In this document: in pieces, positions 1 through 8,995 of the stretch
Layout of the letters: each line of letters begins with the position of its first letter
Numbering within the stretch: the first letter of the stretch is position 1
NCBI GenBank assembly: GCA_021775005.1
Contig: JAJFIK010000067.1
Location: forward strand, 1 to 50,385
Reading direction: 5' to 3'
DNA length: 50,385 nt
Source of the DNA: Rhodospirillales bacterium
GTDB taxonomy: Bacteria > Pseudomonadota > Alphaproteobacteria > JAJFIK01
Position numbers and translations under genes: made by a program
The notes under the pieces: generated by a model
What the model saw: only the letters and a program-made list of their open reading frames with translations
Told to the model about the DNA's origin: nothing
The model's database searches: none

Positions 1-1482
<1,482 letters not shown>

Positions 1483-1503
1483 ACGCGAATAAGGAGCACC
1501 GCT

Positions 1504-2478
1504 TTGACCGATGTATCGGTTAATCAAGGACCTGCAACGAGCCTCGGTGAAACCGCCGGGGCTCGGCCTGTTTCGCATAGTGCCACCTGGCGCGACTATG
1601 TTGAGTTGCTCAAGCCCCGCGTGATGTCTCTGGTGGTGTTTACCGGCGTTGTGGGAATGGTCGTCGCCCCGGGATCCATTCACCCCCTGCTCGGCGGCAT
1701 TGCGCTTTTTTGCATTGCCGTGGGCGCTGGCGCTGCCGGTTGCCTGAACATGTGGTTCGATGCCGATATTGATGCGGTGATGATCCGCACGCGCACGCGC
1801 CCCATCCCGCGCGGCGCTATTCCGCCCAATGATGCCTTGATATTTGGCACCTTACTGTCAGGACTTTCAGTGACGCTGATGTGGCTCGCGGTTGGAGTAT
1901 TGCCAGCGTTCCTGTTGGCCGCGACCATCGGGTTTTATCTCTTCGTCTACACCATGGGCCTTAAGCGCCGCACGCCGCAGAACATCGTCATTGGCGGGGC
2001 AGCAGGGGCCTTGCCGCCGATGATTGGTTGGGCTGCGGTCACCGGCGCGGTTTCCATCGAGCCCGTCATCCTCTTTTTGATCATATTCATTTGGACGCCG
2101 CCGCATTTTTGGGCGCTCGCGCTATATCGCGTGGGCGACTATGAAAAGGTTGGCGTGCCCATGATGCCCGTCACAGCCGGCAAGCCCTCAACGCGCTTGC
2201 AAATCCTTGGCTATGCCATGCTGCTCGCACCAATCACGCTGCTGCCGTACATGCTTGGGTTTGCGGGCATCGCCTACGCCGCCATTGTTGCTGCACTCAA
2301 TATTGGCTTCCTCGCGCTTTCCTTCGAGGTTTGGCGCAAGGGGCGGGCGGCCCATGACGCAAAGGGCGAAAAGCGCGCAGACAATGCCGCGCGGCGGCTG
2401 TTCGCTTATTCAATTCCGTATTTGTTTGTGATCTTTTTGATGTTGCTCGTCGAGCATATGATGGGATGGGTGGCATGA
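1504..2478 (+). CDS. ctaB: Protohaem IX farnesyltransferase (haem O synthase)
   Basis: This UbiA-family membrane prenyltransferase adds a farnesyl chain to haem b, giving haem O, the precursor of haem A for the oxidase encoded around it. The 324 residues form a series of hydrophobic helices. The first Asp-rich motif N-x3-D-x3-D is at N82, D86 and D90, within NMWFDADID, and is followed by the Arg-rich stretch RTRTRP. A second conserved segment (DYEKVGVPMMPV) lies in the second half. The start is a TTG, supported by a strong AAGGAG ribosome-binding site at 1491-1496 with 7 nt spacing. The stop overlaps the next start as ATGA, indicating translational coupling. Confidence 0.97.
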   Translation: MTDVSVNQGPATSLGETAGARPVSHSATWRDYVELLKPRVMSLVVFTGVVGMVVAPGSIHPLLGGIALFCIAVGAGAAGCLNMWFDADIDAVMIRTRTRPIPRGAIPPNDALIFGTLLSGLSVTLMWLAVGVLPAFLLAATIGFYLFVYTMGLKRRTPQNIVIGGAAGALPPMIGWAAVTGAVSIEPVILFLIIFIWTPPHFWALALYRVGDYEKVGVPMMPVTAGKPSTRLQILGYAMLLAPITLLPYMLGFAGIAYAAIVAALNIGFLALSFEVWRKGRAAHDAKGEKRADNAARRLFAYSIPYLFVIFLMLLVEHMMGWVA

Positions 2479-2675
2479 GTGATCAGCCAGAGACCGAGCA
2501 GCCGCGCGAAGACAGCAAGCCCGAAACCATTGGCGAGCTACCGCGCGAAGAGTTTGATCGCCGCCGCGGCGGGCGCAATCTTGCCATCGCGCTAGGGCTT
2601 GGCCTTTTTGTCGTGATGATATGGGTCATCGGCTTTGTGCGCCTGGGACCGGCGCTCATAAACGGGCCTTCTTAA
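2475..2675 (+). CDS. Small CoxF-like single-span membrane protein
   Basis: A 66-residue protein with a charged, Glu/Arg-rich cytoplasmic head of about 33 residues and one hydrophobic helix (about residues 36-58, LAIALGLGLFVVMIW). A small protein of this shape sits between ctaB and ctaG in many alphaproteobacterial oxidase clusters and is often annotated CoxF. Its exact role in oxidase assembly is not established. I place the start at the ATG at 2475, which overlaps the ctaB stop (ATGA), rather than at the in-frame ATG at 2466 inside ctaB. CoxF identity rests on position and topology, not on a diagnostic motif. Confidence 0.8.
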   Translation: MSDQPETEQPREDSKPETIGELPREEFDRRRGGRNLAIALGLGLFVVMIWVIGFVRLGPALINGPS

Positions 2676-2687
2676 GGTGATGCGGAT

Positions 2688-3299
2688 ATGACCACGCCCC
2701 CTGACAGCAATGAGATCAATCGACGCAACATGCGCGTGTTGCTGACTTGTGTGGGAACCGTGGTCTTTATGGCCGGGCTGTCTTTCGCGGCGGTGCCGCT
2801 CTATCGCGCGTTCTGCCAGGTGACAGGGTTCGGCGGCACCACGCAGGTGGCCGATGCTGCCCCGGCTGCTATTCTTGAGCGCGAAATCACGGTCCGCTTT
2901 GACGCCAATACCTCCCCTGATTTGGCTTGGGAATTCGCCCCAGAGCAGGTCAGCCAAACCATGCGAATCGGCGAGGTTAGTCTGGCCTTTTATGTTTCAG
3001 AGAATTTTGGCGCCCAGGCCACCAACGGGGTTGCCAGTTTTAATGTGACCCCGGTGGACGCCGGGCGTTACTTCAACAAGATCGAATGTTTTTGCTTCAC
3101 CCAGCAGACCCTTCAGGCGGGGGAGCGGGTGCGGATGCCTGTGTATTACTATGTCGATCCCGCTATAGCTGACGTTGAGCGGTTCGATGATCTGGGCACA
3201 ATTACATTGAGCTACACCTTTTTCCCCGGCGATCCGGTGGATCCCGCGACGCGAGAGCACGTTGCAATCGATACCGAATTGGGGCAGAGGAACCCTTAA
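2688..3299 (+). CDS. ctaG: Cytochrome c oxidase copper chaperone CtaG/Cox11
   Basis: This Cox11-family protein delivers copper to the CuB site of subunit I. The 203-residue sequence has one N-terminal membrane anchor (about residues 15-37) followed by a periplasmic immunoglobulin-like domain. The copper ligands are visible: C43 just after the anchor (YRAFC) and the CFCF motif at C134/C136. FFPGDPV near the C-terminus is also typical of the family. A ribosome-binding site AAGGTGA at 2675-2681 precedes the ATG by 6 nt. It lies between the CoxF-like gene and ctaE and is surely co-transcribed with them. Confidence 0.97.
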   Translation: MTTPPDSNEINRRNMRVLLTCVGTVVFMAGLSFAAVPLYRAFCQVTGFGGTTQVADAAPAAILEREITVRFDANTSPDLAWEFAPEQVSQTMRIGEVSLAFYVSENFGAQATNGVASFNVTPVDAGRYFNKIECFCFTQQTLQAGERVRMPVYYYVDPAIADVERFDDLGTITLSYTFFPGDPVDPATREHVAIDTELGQRNP

Positions 3300-3365
3300 G
3301 TTTTTAGCAGGGCAAGCGCCTTTCCTCAGTTCAAGCGCTGCCGTTTTTGAAGAATAGGACACGTC

Positions 3366-4307
3366 ATGTCAGGTGCCCACGCTCAACATCATGACTATCA
3401 TTTGGTCAACCCAAGCCCGTGGCCGCTGGTTGGCGCGACGTCGGCATTCATCATGGCCCTTGGCGCCATTGATGGCATGAACGATCTATTTGGCACCGGC
3501 TGGATCATGATGCTGGTTGGGTTTGCTGGCGTGCTCTACACCATGCTCGGCTGGTGGCGTGATGTTATTCGCGAAGCGGAAGTCGAAGGCCATCACACTC
3601 CTGTGGTGCAGCTTCACATGCGCTACGGCATGATGCTTTTTATCGCCTCAGAAGTGATGTTCTTTGTGGCTTGGTTTTGGGCCTATTTCGGCGTCGCCCT
3701 GTGGCCCGGATCTGGCGGTGAGGTCGTTACGCTGCTCAATGGGCAAGCGCTCTTGGGCGAAGTGCCCAATATGGATGCCGCCCTTGGTATGGTTGATGCC
3801 GAACTGCAAACCGGCCAAATAGCGCGCTCCGTCTTTACCGACGCCCATTGGCCCCCTGCTGGGGTGGAAGTGCTGGACCCTTGGCATTACCCGCTCTTGA
3901 ATACGATCATCCTTCTCACCTCGGGCACCACTGTTACCTGGGCACACCACGCCTTGCTTGAAGGCAATCGCCGGGAGGTCATTCAGGGCCTTTGGCTGAC
4001 GGTTATTCTGGGGCTGATATTTACATCGGTCCAGGCCTATGAATATTCTGCCGCGCCGTTCAGTTTTGCCGGCAATATCTATGGTGCCACCTTCTTCATG
4101 GCGACGGGCTTTCACGGCTTCCATGTCATCATCGGGACGATCTTTCTCGCTGTCTGCCTCATGCGCGCCTATGCAGGCCACTTCAAACCGGATCATCATT
4201 TCGGCTTTGAAGCGGCGGCTTGGTATTGGCACTTTGTTGACGTGGTGTGGCTCTTCCTGTTTGCCTCAATTTATGTATTTGGGTCGACCGGCGCGGTCAT
4301 CCACTAG
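3366..4307 (+). CDS. ctaE: Cytochrome c oxidase subunit III
   Basis: Subunit III of the aa3 oxidase is a seven-helix membrane protein that stabilises the active site of subunit I during turnover. It begins with a His-rich head ([15 protein letters not shown]), the normal Cox3 start, and contains the family segments [47 protein letters not shown] and [14 protein letters not shown]. The 313-residue length includes an inserted loop between helices III and IV (about residues 120-175), as is common in alphaproteobacteria. It follows ctaG by 66 bp and is followed 9 bp later by the DUF983 gene. Confidence 0.98.
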   Translation: MSGAHAQHHDYHLVNPSPWPLVGATSAFIMALGAIDGMNDLFGTGWIMMLVGFAGVLYTMLGWWRDVIREAEVEGHHTPVVQLHMRYGMMLFIASEVMFFVAWFWAYFGVALWPGSGGEVVTLLNGQALLGEVPNMDAALGMVDAELQTGQIARSVFTDAHWPPAGVEVLDPWHYPLLNTIILLTSGTTVTWAHHALLEGNRREVIQGLWLTVILGLIFTSVQAYEYSAAPFSFAGNIYGATFFMATGFHGFHVIIGTIFLAVCLMRAYAGHFKPDHHFGFEAAAWYWHFVDVVWLFLFASIYVFGSTGAVIH

Positions 4308-4316
4308 GCTCAATAA

Positions 4317-4688
4317 ATGACAGGCCAACCGGGAGAGGTTTCCCCCCTTCGCGCCGCCCTTGCGGGCAAGTGTCCGCAATGCGGGCGCGGTGCGCTCTAT
4401 CAGGGTATTTTGAGTTTGTCTGATCGCTGTACCTCATGCGATCTCGATTTGGCTGCCCTTGATCAAGGGGACGGGCCCGCAGCCTTTGCCATTTTTATTG
4501 TCGGCTTCATTGTCATGCCGCTTGCGGTTTGGCTATCGCTGACGATTGCTCCGCCCATCTGGGTCCATGTCCTGCTCTGGACGCCGCTCACCTTTGGTCT
4601 ATCCATATTGGTGCTGCGGCTGATAAAGTCGTGGCTTGTTGCCGCGCAATTTAAACACAAAGCCCAAGAGGGCCAACTGGACGTCTAA
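4317..4688 (+). CDS. DUF983 family zinc-ribbon membrane protein
   Basis: A 123-residue protein with an N-terminal zinc-ribbon-like region built from two CxxC pairs (C19/C22 and C38/C41), followed by two transmembrane helices (about residues 55-77 and 82-104). This is the DUF983 family, regularly found between ctaE and the SURF1 gene in alphaproteobacterial oxidase clusters. Its molecular role is unknown. The location suggests a part in oxidase assembly or metal/haem insertion, which is inference. The start is 9 bp after the ctaE stop and the gene ends 6 bp before SURF1. Confidence 0.9.
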   Translation: MTGQPGEVSPLRAALAGKCPQCGRGALYQGILSLSDRCTSCDLDLAALDQGDGPAAFAIFIVGFIVMPLAVWLSLTIAPPIWVHVLLWTPLTFGLSILVLRLIKSWLVAAQFKHKAQEGQLDV

Positions 4689-4694
4689 CGTCAC

Positions 4695-5444
4695 ATGACT
4701 TTTTTTCGCCCTCACCCAATTATGACCCTCTTCGCTTTGGGCGGGCTCATAATGCTAAGTGCGCTCGGTTGGTGGCAGCTTGAGCGTCTGGCGTGGAAAC
4801 TTGATCTCATTGCCGCGGTGGAGTTGCGGGCAGACAGCGCGCCGGTGCCATTGGATGAGGTGTTAGCGCTGCGACCGCAAGATGAGTGGGCCTTCACCCC
4901 AGTAATCGTTGCTGGCCAGTTTGATCACGCGCGCGAAGCATATGTTTTTGGCCTGAACCTTGAGAGCGGCATCGGCTGGTTCGTCTACACCCCTTTGCTC
5001 CGCGAGGGGCAAGCGACGGTCATTGTCAATCGCGGCTGGGTGCCCGAAGACTTGCAAGCGCCCAGTACGCGCCCTGAAGGCCAGGTGATGGGCGCGGTAG
5101 AGCTCAGCGGTTTGGTGCGCGATAGCGCCAGCCCTGGCACCTTCACACCGCCCCCCAACATTGCCGAGCGTGAGTGGTTCACGCGAGATCATGCCGGTAT
5201 TGCGGCAGCCATGGGCCTTGAAGATATGGCGCCTGTATTTGTCGACGCCGCGCGCGGCCCCGTTGAGGGCGCTTTGCCTCGTGGCGGGCAGACGCCGCTC
5301 CATTTTACCAATAGTCATTTGGGTTATGCGATCACCTGGTTCGGGCTGGCGCTCACATTGCTCGGCGTCTACATTGCCTTTCATTGGCAAACCGGGCGCA
5401 TTGGGCGTATTGCGCGCACAGCAGAAGAAACGAATTCACAATGA
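4695..5444 (+). CDS. SURF1 family cytochrome oxidase biogenesis protein
   Basis: A 249-residue SURF1/Shy1 homologue. These inner-membrane proteins help insert haem a into subunit I. The expected topology is clear: an N-terminal helix (about residues 9-27, ending GWWQLERL) and a C-terminal helix (about 212-230, ITWFGLALTLLGVYIAF) enclosing a periplasmic domain with the conserved VNRGWVP segment and HFTNSHLGYAITWFGLA near the end. The stop codon overlaps the next start (ATGA at 5441-5444), coupling it to the carboxypeptidase gene. Confidence 0.95.
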   Translation: MTFFRPHPIMTLFALGGLIMLSALGWWQLERLAWKLDLIAAVELRADSAPVPLDEVLALRPQDEWAFTPVIVAGQFDHAREAYVFGLNLESGIGWFVYTPLLREGQATVIVNRGWVPEDLQAPSTRPEGQVMGAVELSGLVRDSASPGTFTPPPNIAEREWFTRDHAGIAAAMGLEDMAPVFVDAARGPVEGALPRGGQTPLHFTNSHLGYAITWFGLALTLLGVYIAFHWQTGRIGRIARTAEETNSQ

Positions 5445-6934
5445 CCGCTTATGAGAAACTTGAGACGCGCGCGCGTCGCCTGTATGTCCTCGGTGATGCC
5501 CTTGGCATTTTGAGTTGGGACCGCGAGGTTATGATGCCTGATGGTGCTGCGCCGGGTCGCGCCATGCAAATGGCAACGCTGCTCAAGCTGCGTCATGAAC
5601 TTCAAACCGATCCGGCGATGGGTGAGCTTCTGGATGCGGTGGAGGCGGAAAATCTCGACGAATGGCAATTCGCTAATGTGCGTGAGATGCGTCACGGATA
5701 CTTGCATGCCACCGCATTGCCGGGCGCGCTCGTGGAGCCGCTGGAACATGCCCGCTCGGAATGTGGGCACACCTGGAGTAAGGCGCGCGGCGATAACGAT
5801 TGGGCCGCTGTCCTACCGAAGTTGGAAAAATTGGTGGCCCTCGCGCGGGATGCGGGCAAAGCCAAGGCCGATGCCATGGGCTTGCCGCTCTATGACGCTT
5901 TGCTCGATGAATACGACCCCGGCCGACGGAGCGCCCAGGTGGATCAGCTCTTCGGCGAGCTTGAGGCTGCGCTTCCACCGATACTTGACGCAGTGCTTGC
6001 CCGCCAGGAAACCCAGCCGCCGGTGATTTGGCCCAAAGGACCGTTCTCAACTGAACGCCAAATGGCACTGAGTAAACGGGTTATGGCATTGCTGCAATTT
6101 GACTTCCACCAGGGCCGTCTCGATGTGAGCTCGCATCCGTTTTCTGGTGGGGCGCAAGGGGACCGCCGCATAACCACGCGCTATGACGAGGATGATTTTA
6201 CGACCTCGCTTATGGGAACGATCCACGAAACCGGCCACTCGCAATATGAAGCCGGGTTACCGCAGAAATGGGCGCACCAGCCGGTGGGTGACAATCGCGG
6301 CATGACCATCCATGAAAGCCAATCGCTGCTATTTGAAATGCAAGCCGGGCGCAGCCGTGAGGTTGTGAGCCATCTTGCGCCGCTTATCCAGCGGGAACTT
6401 GGCGGTGAAGGCCCTGCGTGGGAGCCGGAAAATCTGATCCGCCTCTATCAGCATGTGAAGCGCGGTTTGATCCGCGTTGATGCAGACGAAGTGACCTATC
6501 CACTGCACGTGATGTTGCGCTATCGCCTTGAGCGCCAACTAATGGCCGAGGAGATTGAGGTTGCGGACCTGCCTGCTGCCTGGAATGAGATGATGCAGAA
6601 TCTGGTTGGCATTGTGCCGCCTAATCACAAAGATGGCGTGATGCAGGACATCCATTGGTACGAGGGCATTTTTGGCTATTTCCCCACCTATACCCTTGGC
6701 GCCATGACCGCCGCGCAATTGTTCGCTACGCTTAAAAAGGCTGTGCCTGATGTCATGACCCAGCTTGAAGCGGGTGATTGGTCTGGTCTTATTGGTTGGT
6801 TACGCGAACATGTGCACGGCCAGGGTTGCCGCCTGAGTTCAGATGAGCTGATCGAATTTGCCAGCGGCGCGGCGCTTTCAACCGCTCCGTTTCTTGGCCA
6901 CCTGAAAGCGCGGTATCTGCGCGACGCGGCGTGA
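5441..6934 (+). CDS. M32 family metallocarboxypeptidase (carboxypeptidase Taq)
   Basis: A 497-residue cytosolic zinc carboxypeptidase that removes C-terminal residues from peptides. The HEXXH zinc motif is HETGH at residues 262-266, and the third-ligand motif HESQS is at 291-295. Both are intact and the length matches the family (about 500). Earlier in-frame start codons exist inside the SURF1 gene, but the ATG at 5441 overlaps the SURF1 stop and begins the family-typical N-terminus (MTAYEKLE). The gene ends in a GTGA overlap with thrC, so SURF1, carboxypeptidase and thrC appear translationally coupled. This family is not otherwise known to act in oxidase assembly, so general peptide turnover is the default role. 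Confidence 0.95.
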   Translation: MTAYEKLETRARRLYVLGDALGILSWDREVMMPDGAAPGRAMQMATLLKLRHELQTDPAMGELLDAVEAENLDEWQFANVREMRHGYLHATALPGALVEPLEHARSECGHTWSKARGDNDWAAVLPKLEKLVALARDAGKAKADAMGLPLYDALLDEYDPGRRSAQVDQLFGELEAALPPILDAVLARQETQPPVIWPKGPFSTERQMALSKRVMALLQFDFHQGRLDVSSHPFSGGAQGDRRITTRYDEDDFTTSLMGTIHETGHSQYEAGLPQKWAHQPVGDNRGMTIHESQSLLFEMQAGRSREVVSHLAPLIQRELGGEGPAWEPENLIRLYQHVKRGLIRVDADEVTYPLHVMLRYRLERQLMAEEIEVADLPAAWNEMMQNLVGIVPPNHKDGVMQDIHWYEGIFGYFPTYTLGAMTAAQLFATLKKAVPDVMTQLEAGDWSGLIGWLREHVHGQGCRLSSDELIEFASGAALSTAPFLGHLKARYLRDAA

Positions 6935-8298
6935 TCTATCTCAGCACACGCGGTGCCGGGCCTGTCAGTTTCGAAGAGGTATTGCTGCAAGGATTGGGCC
7001 CTGATGGGGGCTTGTATGTTCCTCGCGCCTGGCCCGTGCTTGCGGATGCCACGCCGTCGCAATCCTATCAAGACATTGCAACCGACGTCGCGACGGCGTT
7101 CGGCGGTGAGATAAATTCTCGCGATGACTGGGCCGCCCTGATACGTGATGCCTATGCAGATTTTGCTCACCCGGACATCGCGCCCTTGCGCGAGCTGGAA
7201 CCAGGTCTCTTTTTGTTGGAGCTCTTTCACGGACCCACTTGCGCGTTCAAAGATTTTGCTATGCAGGTGCTTGCCCGGGCTTTCGATCAAGTGCTGCGGC
7301 GACGCAAAATGCGGCGCACCATTCTTGTTGCCACCAGCGGGGACACGGGGGCAGCAGCGGTGGAGGCCCTCAAAGGACTGCAAAACCTTTCCCTTGTGGT
7401 GCTCCACCCAAAGGGCCGCATTTCAGATGTGCAGCGGCGGCAGATGACAACATGTGACGCCGACAACGTGCGCAATGTGGCCATCGACGGCAGTTTTGAT
7501 GATTGCCAGCGCATTGTGAAACGCCTCTTTGGCGATGAAGACCTGCGTGAGGGCCTGGGCCTTGGAGCGGTAAATTCCATCAACTGGGTACGCATTGTCG
7601 CGCAAATTCCCTACTTCATTTACGCCGCTGCGCAGCTCGGCGAAGCGGCAGCTTTTTCAGTTCCAACGGGAAATTTTGGCGACATTTTTGCGGCTTATGC
7701 CGCGCGGCGCATGGGGCTTGCCACGGGGCCCTTGGTCATTGCTACCAATGCCAATGACATCCTCCATCGCACCCTGCAGTCGGGTATCTATAAGCCGCAA
7801 AGCGCGCAGGCCACCCATTCACCTGCCATGGATATCCAGATCGCCTCGAATTTCGAGCGCTTGTTATTCGACGTTCTTGGGGGTGACGCGGATCGGCTGA
7901 CCCCATTGATGGCTCAGCTTCAAAACGATGGCGAGATGCACATTCCAGGTGATGCCCTTGATGCCATAAGGGAGGTATTTCTTTCTGCCCGGGTGAGTGA
8001 TGCGGCCACCCGCCTTGAGATCAAAGATGCCCATGATCGTTATGGCGTGTTGATTGATCCTCACACCGCCGTTGGCCTTAGGGCCGCGCGCCAGACCCTG
8101 GGCGATATTTCTGGACCAAAAGTGGTTCTCGCCACTGCCCATGCAGCGAAGTTTCCCGATACCATCGTGGCGGCAACGGGCCTTGAGCCCCCCATCCCTG
8201 CGCGGCTGGAGGCGGCGATGACCGGTGCGGAGCGGTTTGTCACCTTGGCAGCCACCTTTGAAGCAGTGAAAGGCTTTCTAAAAGCCGAAATGTCATGA
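6931..8298 (+). CDS. thrC: Threonine synthase
   Basis: This PLP enzyme converts O-phosphohomoserine to threonine, the last step of threonine biosynthesis. The 455-residue sequence begins MIYLSTRG and has the N-terminal domain typical of the long (yeast/E. coli-like) class. The PLP-binding Lys is K107 in GPTCAFKDFA, and ATSGDTGAAAVEAL is the phosphate-binding loop. The GTG start at 6931 lies inside the stop of the carboxypeptidase gene (GTGA). The usual alphaproteobacterial follower, an M16 peptidase, is absent here. The homoserine kinase gene that makes its substrate is about 6 kb downstream on the other strand. Confidence 0.97.
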   Translation: MIYLSTRGAGPVSFEEVLLQGLGPDGGLYVPRAWPVLADATPSQSYQDIATDVATAFGGEINSRDDWAALIRDAYADFAHPDIAPLRELEPGLFLLELFHGPTCAFKDFAMQVLARAFDQVLRRRKMRRTILVATSGDTGAAAVEALKGLQNLSLVVLHPKGRISDVQRRQMTTCDADNVRNVAIDGSFDDCQRIVKRLFGDEDLREGLGLGAVNSINWVRIVAQIPYFIYAAAQLGEAAAFSVPTGNFGDIFAAYAARRMGLATGPLVIATNANDILHRTLQSGIYKPQSAQATHSPAMDIQIASNFERLLFDVLGGDADRLTPLMAQLQNDGEMHIPGDALDAIREVFLSARVSDAATRLEIKDAHDRYGVLIDPHTAVGLRAARQTLGDISGPKVVLATAHAAKFPDTIVAATGLEPPIPARLEAAMTGAERFVTLAATFEAVKGFLKAEMS

Positions 8299-8376
8299 TT
8301 GACTCCCACGTGGGTCTTGATCCCATGCGCGGCCTCGCGGCACTCTCTGGGCACGATACTCAAGGCAGGACGTCTT

Positions 8377-8961
8377 ATGGCTTTATTGCGCAGCTCTGAT
8401 TGGTCTGACACCAGCCCCATGGTTGAGGGCAAGGGGATTTCTATGCGCTATCCGCAATTGGCCGACTATCAGGCGTGGTCAGAATTGCGCGGGGAAAGCC
8501 GCAGTTTTCTTTCGCCATGGGAGCCGATCTGGCCGGCAGATGATTTAACGCGCGCCGCCTTTCGCCGCCGTATCAAACGCTATGAGCGGGATGTTCGCGA
8601 AGACCAAGCCTATCCGTTCCTGATCTTTCGCAGCGAAGACGGGGCGCTTATTGGTGGCGCCACCCTTTCAAATATCCGCCGCGGGGTGGCCCAGGCGTGC
8701 TCACTTGGTTATTGGGTCGGCGAGCGTTTCACGCGGCAGGGCTATATGACCGAGGCGGTGAGCAGCATGTTGCCCTTTGTCTTTGAGACGCTCAAAATGC
8801 ATCGGGTCGAAGCCGCCTGTTTGCCCAACAATGAGGCATCAAAAAAACTGCTCAGAAAATCTGGATTTGTCGAAGAAGGTCTCGCGCGGCGATATTTGCG
8901 CATCAACGGCGAATGGCGCGACCATATTTTGTTTGCGGCATTGGTGGATGACTTTAGCTAG
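8377..8961 (+). CDS. RimJ/RimL-type GNAT N-acetyltransferase
   Basis: A 194-residue GNAT acetyltransferase similar to RimJ, which acetylates the N-terminal alanine of ribosomal protein S5. Acetyl-CoA binding is suggested by LGYWVGERFTRQGYMTEAV, and the C-terminal NNEASKKLLRKSGF segment is typical of the RimJ/RimL subgroup. The frame is open back to the thrC stop, where a TTG at 8299 could start it. I prefer the ATG at 8377, because it has an AGGA sequence shortly upstream and gives the normal family length. In related genomes a gene of this kind also lies just after thrC. The substrate is inferred. Confidence 0.9.
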   Translation: MALLRSSDWSDTSPMVEGKGISMRYPQLADYQAWSELRGESRSFLSPWEPIWPADDLTRAAFRRRIKRYERDVREDQAYPFLIFRSEDGALIGGATLSNIRRGVAQACSLGYWVGERFTRQGYMTEAVSSMLPFVFETLKMHRVEAACLPNNEASKKLLRKSGFVEEGLARRYLRINGEWRDHILFAALVDDFS

Positions 8962-8995
8962 AGTTCGGTAACAATCGCGCGCGGCGCGGGGGATC

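Noticed and set aside
6688-7407. A 239-codon minus-strand frame across the carboxypeptidase/thrC junction
   Set aside because: It spans two real genes on the other strand and has no family features.
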